Below are positions 6,529-13,308 of a stretch of DNA of 17,029 nt, piece after piece; the stretch's first letter is position 1; each line of letters begins with the position of its first letter. Location of the stretch: the NCBI GenBank assembly GCA_020634555.1, contig JACKBK010000054.1, positions 1 to 17,029 of the forward strand. Reading direction: 5' to 3'. This stretch comes from Caldilineae bacterium (GTDB lineage: Bacteria; Chloroflexota; Anaerolineae; JAAEKA01). The position numbers were made by a program, and so were the translations under genes. Below the pieces are notes generated by a model. The model made no database searches, had not been told where the DNA came from, and was given only the letters and a program-made list of their open reading frames with translations.

Positions 6529-7508
6529 TCCAGTATCCTCCGCAGGGTTGCTGATCGGGTGCGCAGCCAGCCGATGGCGCCCACGGGGATGAACAGCACG
6601 ATTATCAGCAGCAGCACGCCGGCGACGGCCAACTGGATATCCTTCACCTTCATGCCCAGCAGTTCAAGATCGCTGGTCAGCAGCGTACCGCGCAGGATTT
6701 GATACGCCCCTGCGCCCAAGATCGGACCGAGTACCGTGCCAGACCCGCCCAACATCACCATCACCAGCATCTCGATGGACAACTGGAGGCGAAAAGCGCT
6801 GCCCGGCTCGATAATGCCCTGTTTGAAGAAAAACAACACGCCCAGAATGCCGGGGAAGAAGGCAGAGATGACATAGGCCCAGGTTTTAGCCCGCGGCGCG
6901 ACCACACCCATGATCTCAGCCGCGTCCTCGTCCTCGCGGATGGCCATCAACCCCAGGCCAAACTTGGATTTCTTGACGATGTAGCTGGTGATCACCACGA
7001 TCAGCGCGATAGCCGCCACGCTCCAATAGACCATCCAGAGCGCGGTGGCGGCGCCGCCATAGCCGCGGTAGACCGAGAAGTTCAGCTCCATACCGTTGGG
7101 GCCGCCCAGCGCAGGGATGTTGATCACCAGCGCCTTCATCGCCTCCAGGATGCCGATGGTTGCCAGCGCAAAGTAAGCGCCCCGTAGCCGTAAAATCGCC
7201 AGCCCCAGCCCGAGGGCCAGCAGAGCCGACACGAGGCCGCCCAGCAGCGCCGCCAGCCACAGGTTCATGCCCAGCGTATCGATGGCCCAGAAGCCGATGT
7301 AGCCGCCGAAGCCGAAGAATACGATGTGGCCAAAGCTGACGTAGCCTGTGTAACCGAGCAGGATGTTGAGGCTCGATGCCAGCCCGACGAACAGCAATAC
7401 CGTGAACCAGGTTTCGCGACGGATAGCACCGCCGGTAGCGCCGTATGCAATGATCAGTACTACGACACCGACTGCGATCCAGAAGCTCAAGTTGCGCAGT
7501 ATTCTCAT
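6525..7508 (-). CDS. livM: Branched-chain amino acid-type ABC transporter permease LivM
   Basis: This 327-residue polytopic membrane protein has about nine or ten hydrophobic segments. It contains the LivM hallmark GYVSFGHIVFFGFGGY (about 55-70) and the cytoplasmic coupling segment GLGLMAIREDEDAAEIMGV (about 185-203), which contacts the ATPases. With LivH it forms the substrate channel for hydrophobic or branched-chain amino acids or related amides. The ATG at 7508 overlaps the livH TGA by 4 bases and has GGAG 7 bases upstream. Length and motifs are normal for the family. Confidence 0.93.
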   Translation of the reverse strand: MRILRNLSFWIAVGVVVLIIAYGATGGAIRRETWFTVLLFVGLASSLNILLGYTGYVSFGHIVFFGFGGYIGFWAIDTLGMNLWLAALLGGLVSALLALGLGLAILRLRGAYFALATIGILEAMKALVINIPALGGPNGMELNFSVYRGYGGAATALWMVYWSVAAIALIVVITSYIVKKSKFGLGLMAIREDEDAAEIMGVVAPRAKTWAYVISAFFPGILGVLFFFKQGIIEPGSAFRLQLSIEMLVMVMLGGSGTVLGPILGAGAYQILRGTLLTSDLELLGMKVKDIQLAVAGVLLLIIVLFIPVGAIGWLRTRSATLRRILE

Positions 7509-8365
7509 TGCTTCGCTCCAAACAAGCCCTGGGGACGCACCAGAAGGATGAGGACGAAGAGAACAAACTCGATAACCGGTACCCAGGTGATCTTGGTGAA
7601 CACGGGCACCAATCCCTCGATCAGTCCCAAAATGACACCGCCCAGCAGCGCGCCGATGGGATTGCCCAGCCCGCCCAGTACCACAATCACGAAGCTCTTC
7701 AGCTCATAGGACCCACCTGACAGGATCGTAAACGGCAAGGCCATCGCGATCAGGCCGCCGGCCAGCGCCGCCAGCATCGTTCCCAGACCGAAGCTCAACG
7801 CCAGCACGCGGTTGGAAGCGATACCCATCAACCCGGCCGAGGTGCGATTGTCGGACACCGCACGCACATATTTACCCGGCCGAGTGCGGTACAAGAACAG
7901 GTAGAGCAACCCCGTGATACCCAGCGCCAGAAGCGCCGAGGTGAACCGCGTGCCGGGCACGGTGATGGGGCCGATGGTGACGATGCCCAGGCTGTAGTCC
8001 ACGTTGCGAAACGAGGTGGAGAAGATAGCCGTGCCGATGCCGATGATGATCATGTTCACCGAAAAGGTGGAAAGCAGGCTCGACAGGTGGGGTGCATCGA
8101 TGACCCGATGGACGGCGCCCCAGTAGATGATGACCCCCAGAATCAAACCCAATCCGGCGGCAAGCAACAAACCAAGAAACGGATTCAGGCCCAGGCTGGT
8201 GTATGCAAGATAGACGGTGAACATGCCGAGGGCCATGATCGGCCCGTGCGCCAGGTTGATGACGTTCATAACGCCGAAGATGAGGGTCAGCCCCATGGCT
8301 GCCAGGCCGTAGACGACTCCCACCAACATGCCGTCCGTGACCGATGCGAGTAACTGATCAATCAT
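7505..8365 (-). CDS. livH: Branched-chain amino acid-type ABC transporter permease LivH
   Basis: The permease has 286 residues, with the LivH hallmark IFGVMNVINLAHG (about 30-41) after the first helix and the coupling loop containing AVSDNRTSAGLMGI. The C-terminal LGNPIGALLGGVILGLIEGL is also typical. The ATG at 8365 is preferred over a GTG eight codons upstream because a GGAGG Shine-Dalgarno (plus-strand CCTCC, 8376-8380) lies 10 bases before it. It partners LivM in the membrane. The gene is separated from livK by 159 bp that contain a stable hairpin, so its expression probably depends on read-through from the livK promoter. Confidence 0.93.
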   Translation of the reverse strand: MIDQLLASVTDGMLVGVVYGLAAMGLTLIFGVMNVINLAHGPIMALGMFTVYLAYTSLGLNPFLGLLLAAGLGLILGVIIYWGAVHRVIDAPHLSSLLSTFSVNMIIIGIGTAIFSTSFRNVDYSLGIVTIGPITVPGTRFTSALLALGITGLLYLFLYRTRPGKYVRAVSDNRTSAGLMGIASNRVLALSFGLGTMLAALAGGLIAMALPFTILSGGSYELKSFVIVVLGGLGNPIGALLGGVILGLIEGLVPVFTKITWVPVIEFVLFVLILLVRPQGLFGAKQ

Positions 8366-8482
8366 TGGTGTGTGGCCTCCAGAATACACAAGACTCTTCG
8401 GGCGAGGCGCGGCGTGCCGAAAACTGGTGTCGGCAAAGCACGCGGCCGGTAAAACCAGCGCCGCCAGTCTGGTCAGGATACA

Positions 8483-8512
8483 AGCCCCGACTTTCCTTCG
8501 AAAGCCGGGGCT
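8483..8512 (-). terminator. Intercistronic hairpin between livK and livH (attenuator or mRNA stabiliser)
   Basis: A 13-bp stem with one mismatch (AGCCCCGACTTTC at 8483-8495 with GAAAGCCGGGGCT at 8500-8512) closes a 4-base loop, 12 bp after the livK stop. On the minus strand it is followed by TTGTATCC, a poor U-tract, so partial termination or 3'-end protection of livK mRNA is more likely than a full stop. Such hairpins commonly let the binding protein be made in excess over its permease. Confidence 0.7.
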
Positions 8513-8524
8513 GTGATTCAGTTT

Positions 8525-9859
8525 CTAACGCGTGATGGGATCTGCCGTGCGACCGGCTGCCGGCCAGACGACTTCTTTGACGAGGTTGCCGTCGGCGTCC
8601 TTCTGCCACTGCACGAACACCATGTCGTGGCCGGTTTGGAGGCCGTGAGCGTCTGCACCCGACTCGAACTGGAGGTGACCGTAGAAGGTCATCAGGTCGA
8701 GCTCATCCATTGCCTTCTTGACGGCGGCATCGTCCAGGGAACCGGCGTTCTTGATGGCTTCGGCGAGCACCAGGCCGGCGATATAGCCGCCGGCGGCGTG
8801 GTAGGATGGCTCTTCGCCATAGGCGTCCATATAGGCCTGGCCGAACTCATCGCCTGTCGGGCCAGCCCAGGTTATGCCATCGGCGGCCGCGGCTTCAGCC
8901 GTGAACTTGGCCTGCGGCTCCCACTGGCTGGGGCCGATGACGCCGACTGCTGCGTCGCCCAACTCGGCAAAAGTCGGCTCAGGCGGCGCGACCAGCAGTG
9001 CAACCCAAGGCACGTCTACCTGCTTCTCAGCAAGCTGGCGGGCAAAGGTGCTGCCATCCTGGAAGTGGCCGCCGCCGAGAATCGCATCGGGCTCCGACTG
9101 CTGAATCTTGTTGATGAAGGGAGCGAAGTCGGTGGTGGCCGAGTCGTAGCCCTCGAACAGCACGATCTCGTAGCCCAGACCTTCGGCGTATGCCTTGACC
9201 GACTCGGCAACGCCGGTGGAGAACTTGTCGTTTTCGTGGACGATTGCCAGCTTCTTGGCGTCAGGCGCATCCGCCTTGAGCATGTCTACCGCGCCGGTGA
9301 GGTACTTGCTGGCGGGCGTGTAGACCTGATAGACGCCGGTGTAACCCTGCTTGTAGGTGTCGTCGCTGGCAGCGCCGGTGGTGACCATTACCTTGCCGTA
9401 CTGCTCGGCGATGACCGAGGACGCCGAGGTCAGCCCGCTGGAATAGGGGCTGATCAGGAAGTTGGCGCCATCTTCAGTCGCCAGCCGTGTGTAGAGTTCC
9501 TGCACGCGGTCGGTGTTGGACTCGTCGTCGTAGGATTTGCCCGCAAACGTCAGCACGGTGCCGTCGGGAAGGGTAAGCCCGCCGGCATCGTTCACCTGCT
9601 TCATCCACAGGTCGAAGCCGTTGACCTGCCGGCTGGATTCTACGTTGTACTTGCCGGTGTTGGAGGCTGTGTAGCCGATGAGTACTTCCTGGGCTGTTGT
9701 TGCCGGCGCTTCCGAACTGCCTGTATCCGCAGTCGTATCGCTGGCTGTATCAGCAGATGTATCGCTGCCGGTCGATGCTGGTGCGGCTGGACCGCCGGCG
9801 CAAGCTGCCAGCAGTGCCATGATCAGGAGAACTGAGGCGAGGATGGTCAATCGTTTCAT
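8525..9859 (-). CDS. livK: Substrate-binding lipoprotein of the Liv-type ABC importer
   Basis: This 444-residue secreted lipoprotein has a basic start (MKR), a hydrophobic core and lipobox LAAC ending at Cys20. A Ser/Thr/Ala/Asp-rich linker (about 21-55) is typical of surface-anchored lipoproteins. A type-I periplasmic-binding-protein fold of the Peripla_BP_6 family (leucine, amide or urea binders) starts near VLIGYTASNTG. The ligand cannot be read from sequence; branched-chain amino acids, amides and related compounds are all possible. An AAAGGAG Shine-Dalgarno lies 9 bases before the ATG. It is the first gene of livKHMGF, has its own promoter (9942-9961) and ends in TAG just before the 8483-8512 hairpin. 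Confidence 0.93.
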   Translation of the reverse strand: MKRLTILASVLLIMALLAACAGGPAAPASTGSDTSADTASDTTADTGSSEAPATTAQEVLIGYTASNTGKYNVESSRQVNGFDLWMKQVNDAGGLTLPDGTVLTFAGKSYDDESNTDRVQELYTRLATEDGANFLISPYSSGLTSASSVIAEQYGKVMVTTGAASDDTYKQGYTGVYQVYTPASKYLTGAVDMLKADAPDAKKLAIVHENDKFSTGVAESVKAYAEGLGYEIVLFEGYDSATTDFAPFINKIQQSEPDAILGGGHFQDGSTFARQLAEKQVDVPWVALLVAPPEPTFAELGDAAVGVIGPSQWEPQAKFTAEAAAADGITWAGPTGDEFGQAYMDAYGEEPSYHAAGGYIAGLVLAEAIKNAGSLDDAAVKKAMDELDLMTFYGHLQFESGADAHGLQTGHDMVFVQWQKDADGNLVKEVVWPAAGRTADPITR

Positions 9860-9941
9860 GGGGGTTCACTCCTTTGTGATGGTGGGTGGAACGAAAAGAC
9901 GGTTGTGAGGTTGGTCGCAGAAAGTACCCAAAAAGTGCCCT

Positions 9942-9961
9942 ATTATAACATGGGATGTCAA
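9942..9961 (-). promoter_or_regulatory. Predicted liv operon promoter (extended -10)
   Basis: The minus strand reads TGTTATAAT: a perfect TATAAT at 9947-9942 preceded by the extended -10 TG at 9950-9949. A TTGACA is present at 9961-9956, but only 8 bases away, too close to serve as its -35. The expected -35 position (about 9970-9965) is poor. This suggests a promoter that needs an activator. The predicted start is near 9935, leaving a leader of about 75 nt before livK. Confidence 0.6.
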
Positions 9962-9968
9962 GCCCGAA

Positions 9969-9984
9969 TATGACATATGTCATA
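9969..9984. promoter_or_regulatory. Perfect 16-bp palindrome, candidate activator site for the liv operon
   Basis: TATGACATATGTCATA is identical to its own reverse complement. Its centre (9976.5) lies about 41 bases upstream of the start predicted from the TATAAT box. That is the usual place for a class II activator replacing a missing -35. The half-site layout (ATGAC-N4-GTCAT) is compatible with a CRP/FNR-family or similar dimeric regulator, but the protein is not identifiable from this window. Confidence 0.55.
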
Positions 9985-10039
9985 AGCAGACACAATTAGT
10001 GGGTCAGAAGCCCTGAAAGACGGTGTTTGACCCAGAATC

Positions 10040-10077
10040 GCAACAGCCGGCTCCTGTTTTGGAACCGGCTTCGTTGC
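10040..10077 (-). terminator. Hairpin downstream of the seleno-thioredoxin gene, possible terminator
   Basis: A 10-bp stem (10045-10054 with 10061-10070, AGCCGGCTCC/GGAACCGGCT) has one mismatch on the plus strand that becomes a G-U pair in minus-strand RNA. GCAAC/GTTGC extends the stem outside a 2-base bulge. The better pairing in minus-strand RNA and the position after the 10149 stop suggest it ends that transcript. The following bases are not U-rich, so termination may be inefficient. Confidence 0.5.
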
Positions 10078-10148
10078 ATCCGCATCTGCACTTTGCAAAA
10101 TGCTTCGTAAAGAATATGAGTTTTATCGGGTTGTCGTCCCTTTACCCC

Positions 10149-10949
10149 CTACTCTGCATACGCCTCCGCCAGCAGCGCATCGATTACTCGCTCTGTCTGG
10201 GCGTACCCGCCCTCGCCGATGTGGGTGTAGCGAATCTGGCCCTGTTTGTCAATCAGATAGATGGTGGGCCAGTACCGGTTGTTGTAGGCTCGCCAGGTTA
10301 GCCGCTCGTTGTCGATGGCGACCGGATAGGGCACTTCCAGCCGCACCAGCGCATCCTTGACATTGTCGAGATCGCTCTCGTAGTTGAACTCCGGCATGTG
10401 GTTGCCGATGACGACCAGTCCTGCATCTTTGTACTTCTCGTGCCATTCCCTCAACGAGGGAATCGTATGGATGCAGTTAATTCAGCCAAAGGTCCACATG
10501 TCCAGCAGCACCACCTGGCCGCGCAGATCGGCCAGACGCAGCGGCTCGCTGTTCAACCACACGTCGTTGCGTAGCTCAGGCGCTTCGCCCAGGCTTGGCA
10601 ACCCGTCCAGCACCCACTGTTGTTCGTCGGTTGGCCCGGCTGCCTCCTCGGTGATCTCCTCTACCGGTTGCGGTTCCACAACAGATGTCTCCTTCTCCGG
10701 TGTTTCTACAACCAGCGGGGTCGGTTCAGTTGCTTGTGTTGCGACAGCGACCGGCTCAGTCGCTGCTGGCAGCGGCGCGGCAGTCGCTGTTTCGACAGCG
10801 CTTGCAGGCGTGACTTCAACCACAGCCGATGTAACCTGTGTTGCTCCAGCCGCGGGAATCTCCGGCGGCGAAGCTGGCAGCGCGCAGGCAGTGGCAGCTA
10901 CCAGCAGCAGCAACGGCCCAATGCTCGTGCGGACAATTCTCTTGATCAT
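10149..10949 (-). CDS. Thioredoxin-fold lipoprotein with in-frame TGA read as selenocysteine (UxxC)
   Basis: Read through one in-frame TGA (10482-10484, codon 156) this gives a 266-residue protein. It starts with a signal peptide and lipobox ending at Cys22. A Pro/Ala/Thr/Glu-rich linker (about 23-110) follows, then a redoxin domain of the TlpA/DipZ C-terminal type. The active site reads MWTFG-U-INCIHTIPSL; relatives have WTxxCINCxRTxPxL, so the TGA falls exactly on the first (nucleophilic) Cys. Downstream GNHMPEFNYESD, the cis-Pro228 segment NRYWPTIYLID and GEGGYAQTERVI are intact and in the same frame. A SECIS-like hairpin follows the TGA. The ATG at 10949 has GGAGG 7 bases upstream. It would act as an extracytoplasmic thiol oxidoreductase. 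Automatic callers would split it into 155- and 101-residue pieces. Alternatives are a nonsense mutation or a sequencing error. Confidence 0.85.
10445..10463 (-). promoter_or_regulatory. Bacterial SECIS-like hairpin
   Basis: On the minus strand, 18 bases after the TGA, AUUCCCUC (10463-10456) pairs perfectly over 8 bp with GAGGGAAU (10452-10445) around the 3-base loop GUU. The loop starts with G, 26 bases after the UGA. This meets the published bacterial SECIS model: a short stem-loop within the coding region, a G among the first two loop bases, and a UGA-to-loop distance of about 16-37 bases. It would recruit SelB with Sec-tRNA. Confidence 0.8.
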
Positions 10950-11059
10950 CTACTTACCTCCATTACAGTCTATTCGGCAACGACCTGCGCAACAATGCTT
11001 GCCAGCCGTCCGTCTGTCCGTTACAATAGAACCACGCAGATATTAAGCAACTCTTACAA

Positions 11060-11083
11060 GCTGTTTGAAACGTGGCAAACAGC
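11060..11083. promoter_or_regulatory. Inverted repeat in the divergent intergenic region
   Basis: GCTGTTTG (11060-11067) and CAAACAGC (11076-11083) are a perfect 8-bp inverted repeat with an 8-base gap. It lies between the seleno-thioredoxin gene (minus) and the response regulator (plus). It may be an operator for either direction, or chance. Two direct copies of GTAAGAACT follow at 11104-11112 and 11135-11143, 31 bp (about three helical turns) apart, as often found for OmpR-type regulators. Confidence 0.4.
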
Positions 11084-11162
11084 GGCAGTCGCTTAAGGAT
11101 GTCGTAAGAACTGGCTTGTAGCATTGAATGATGAGTAAGAACTACAAAATAGGAGCGTGCAA

Positions 11163-11852
11163 GTGAGCGGGCAGCATATCCTGGTAGTCGACGACGAACC
11201 TAGCATCCGCGAGGTCGTTAGTCTTTATCTGCGGCGCGCCGGGTACACTGTTACCATGGCCGGCGATGGCAGAGTTGCGCTGGAGGAGCTTACCGGGCAG
11301 CAGTTCGACCTGGTAGTGCTGGATCTGATGTTGCCGTATGTGGACGGGCTGGAGATCACCCGCCGGCTGCGCGGCGCAGACGAGACGCCCATTATCATGC
11401 TGACCGCCCGCAGCGAGGAGACCGATCGCATTCTCGGCCTGGAGCTGGGCGCCGACGACTACGTGACCAAGCCGTTCAGCCCGCAGGAGCTTGTCAGCCG
11501 CGTGCGCGCCGTGCTGCGCCGCACCCAACGCGCCTCGCAGTCTTTCGGCGAACGCCCGCTGGTTTACGACGATCTGACGGTTGATCCACAAAAGCGGCTG
11601 GCACTGGTGCGCAACGAAGAGGTCATGTTGACTGCGCGCGAGTTCGACCTGCTGTGGACACTGGCCCGGCATCCGCGCCAGGTGTTCAACCGCGACCAGT
11701 TGTTGGATCTGGTGTGGGGCATCTCCGAATACATCGACGCCAGCACAGTCACCGTTCACGTCCGCCGGCTGCGCGAGAAAATCGAACCCGACCCCTCCAA
11801 CCCGCGCTACATTCAGACAGTGTGGGGTGTGGGATACAAATTTGAGCCGTAG
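11163..11852 (+). CDS. OmpR/PhoB-family response regulator
   Basis: The protein has 229 residues. The receiver domain (about 5-118) has acidic Asp10/Asp11, phospho-acceptor Asp54 (VVLDLMLP), Thr81 and Lys103. A winged-helix DNA-binding domain (about 133-229) ends in the typical VHVRRLREKIE...IQTVWGVGYKF. It is a DNA-binding transcription regulator phosphorylated by the kinase encoded 21 bp downstream. The GTG at 11163 is chosen over a GTG at 11157 because AGGAG (11151-11155) then sits at a proper 7-base spacing instead of 1. The genes it controls cannot be read from sequence; autoregulation or control of the divergent selenoprotein are the simplest guesses from position. Confidence 0.93.
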   Translation: MSGQHILVVDDEPSIREVVSLYLRRAGYTVTMAGDGRVALEELTGQQFDLVVLDLMLPYVDGLEITRRLRGADETPIIMLTARSEETDRILGLELGADDYVTKPFSPQELVSRVRAVLRRTQRASQSFGERPLVYDDLTVDPQKRLALVRNEEVMLTAREFDLLWTLARHPRQVFNRDQLLDLVWGISEYIDASTVTVHVRRLREKIEPDPSNPRYIQTVWGVGYKFEP

Positions 11853-11873
11853 CGTGGATAGCTGATAGTCCGC

Positions 11874-13205
11874 ATGAAACGCGCCTGTTACACGCTATCC
11901 GCCCCCACCTTTCAACATCTGTCTGCCAACCGCTACCAAACCATGAACGACGCCCTTCCCTCCACCTACTTACCTCGCCGGACGCTGCCGCTGCACTTTA
12001 TTGGCGGTGTGCTGATCGCCTTGGGGCTGGCCATACTGGCTTTCGTGCTGCTCATGCGCCCGCCCAGCCAGGAGATCCGCACGATGGCGCTGTTCCTGTC
12101 AATCACAGCGCTGGTCTCCGTAGCTGCTGGCTACGGGGCCTATCGCCTGGGGTGGATCAGCCGCGCGCCGCGGCTGGTCCTGTCCCTGCTGACAGGCTAC
12201 ATCCTCGCGACGCTGCTGACCTTCCTGAACGTCGGTTTCTCGGCGCGCCTGATGTTTGCCAGCCCGCATGACCTGACGCTGGCTGCGGTGCTGTTGCTTT
12301 TCGCGGGCGGCATTGCCGTCGCGTTGGGGTACCTGATCTCAATGACGCTGACAGAACGCATCGCGCGGGTAGCATCAGCCGCGGCGGCTGTGGCGGAGGG
12401 CGACCTGTCGGTCCGAGTGCCGGTGTCTGGCAGCGACGAGGTCGCCGACCTGTCGCAGGCCTTCAACGAAATGGCAGACCGGCTACAGGAAGCGGATCGC
12501 AGGCAGCGCGAGCTGGAGCAACTCCGCCGCGATCTGGTCGCGTGGGCCGGACACGACCTGCGTACGCCGTTGGCTTCGACCCGCGTCATGATCGACGCGC
12601 TGGCCGACGGACTGGTGGAAGATCAGGAGACGGCCCAGCGCTATCTCCAAACCTCGCAGCGCGACATGAAAACTCTGTCGCTGCTGATCGATGACCTGTT
12701 TAACCTGGCGCAGATGGACGCTGGCGGGCTGAAGTTGGAGCGTGAGCCGACAGCCATCTCCGACCTGATCTCCGACACCCTGGAGTCGTTCACGGTGCTG
12801 GCTGCACAGCGCGAGATTTTGTTGAGCGGGAAAGTAGATGCTGGCGTCGATCCTGTTAACGGCGACGGACAGCACATCGCCCGCGTGCTGTCGAATCTGG
12901 TCAGCAACGCGCTGCGGCATACACCGGCCGGCGGCGAGGTGCAGGTCTCAGCAGTCCGTTCCGGCCAGTGGGTCACCGTGCAGGTCGCCGACAGCGGCGA
13001 AGGCATCGCTGCCGCGGATTTGCCCCACGTTTTCGACCGCTTCTATCGCGGCGAGAAGTCGCGCAGCCGCGCCACAGGCGGCTCTGGCCTCGGACTGGCT
13101 ATTGCCCACAGCATCGTAGAAGCCCACGGCGGGCGCATCTGGGTGGAAAGCAAACGGGGGCATGGCGCCCGATTCTTCTTCACCCTGCCGGCATGCCCCC
13201 GGTAA
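11874..13205 (+). CDS. Sensor histidine kinase with HAMP domain
   Basis: The protein has 443 residues. Four predicted membrane helices (about 39-61, 71-90, 100-122, 134-157) are joined by short loops, with no large extracellular sensor domain. HAMP (about 155-207) follows, then the dimerisation/phosphoacceptor domain with His227 in AWAGHDLRTPLAS. The ATPase domain has an N-box NLVSNALRHT (341-350), G1 DSGEGI (373-378), F-box FDRFYRG (387-393) and G2 GGSGLGLAI (402-410). It phosphorylates the upstream response regulator. The lack of an outer domain suggests sensing of membrane state or of a partner protein. The start is uncertain: ATG 11874 and ATG 11943 (23 codons later) both lack a clear Shine-Dalgarno, and the extra N terminus is not conserved-looking. 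Confidence 0.92.
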   Translation: MKRACYTLSAPTFQHLSANRYQTMNDALPSTYLPRRTLPLHFIGGVLIALGLAILAFVLLMRPPSQEIRTMALFLSITALVSVAAGYGAYRLGWISRAPRLVLSLLTGYILATLLTFLNVGFSARLMFASPHDLTLAAVLLLFAGGIAVALGYLISMTLTERIARVASAAAAVAEGDLSVRVPVSGSDEVADLSQAFNEMADRLQEADRRQRELEQLRRDLVAWAGHDLRTPLASTRVMIDALADGLVEDQETAQRYLQTSQRDMKTLSLLIDDLFNLAQMDAGGLKLEREPTAISDLISDTLESFTVLAAQREILLSGKVDAGVDPVNGDGQHIARVLSNLVSNALRHTPAGGEVQVSAVRSGQWVTVQVADSGEGIAAADLPHVFDRFYRGEKSRSRATGGSGLGLAIAHSIVEAHGGRIWVESKRGHGARFFFTLPACPR

Positions 13206-13247
13206 CTACCCGCTCAAGACTTCGGAAGCCGCCAGCTCCGGGGACGA

Positions 13248-13266
13248 AGCGCCTCTGCCGGGCGCT
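13248..13266. terminator. Short hairpin between convergent kinase and hyuB genes
   Basis: AGCGCC (13248-13253) and GGCGCT (13261-13266) form a 6-bp stem with a 7-base loop, followed on the plus strand by CTTTGC. It lies in the 103-bp gap between two converging genes and could serve as a weak terminator. Nothing else is seen in that gap. Confidence 0.3.
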
Positions 13267-13308
13267 CTTTGCAACGACAACTTCCTGCATCCACAACGTA
13301 CCAGGTTG

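Noticed and set aside
9956..9961. TTGACA as the -35 box of the liv promoter
   Set aside because: The spacing to the TATAAT is 8 bases instead of about 17, and no suitable -10 lies 17 bases downstream of it.
10000..10034. Inverted repeat TGGGTCA / TGACCCA as a hairpin or operator
   Set aside because: It has only 7 bp with a 21-base loop and no positional link to the predicted promoter; it could be chance.
10482..10484. TGA read as tryptophan (code 4/25)
   Set aside because: TGA is the clear stop of cydD, livF, livM, livH, ecfT, hyuA and the nuclease gene, and no other internal TGA is seen in conserved domains.
10482..10949. Stand-alone 155-residue lipoprotein ending at the TGA
   Set aside because: It would end in the middle of the redox motif (MWTFG), and the rest of the same domain continues in frame, so a separate protein makes no structural sense.
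10384..11046. 220-codon Ser/Thr-rich open frame on the plus strand
   Set aside because: It is antisense to the selenoprotein linker; the Ser/Thr richness is the complement of its Pro/Ala/Thr/Glu codons.
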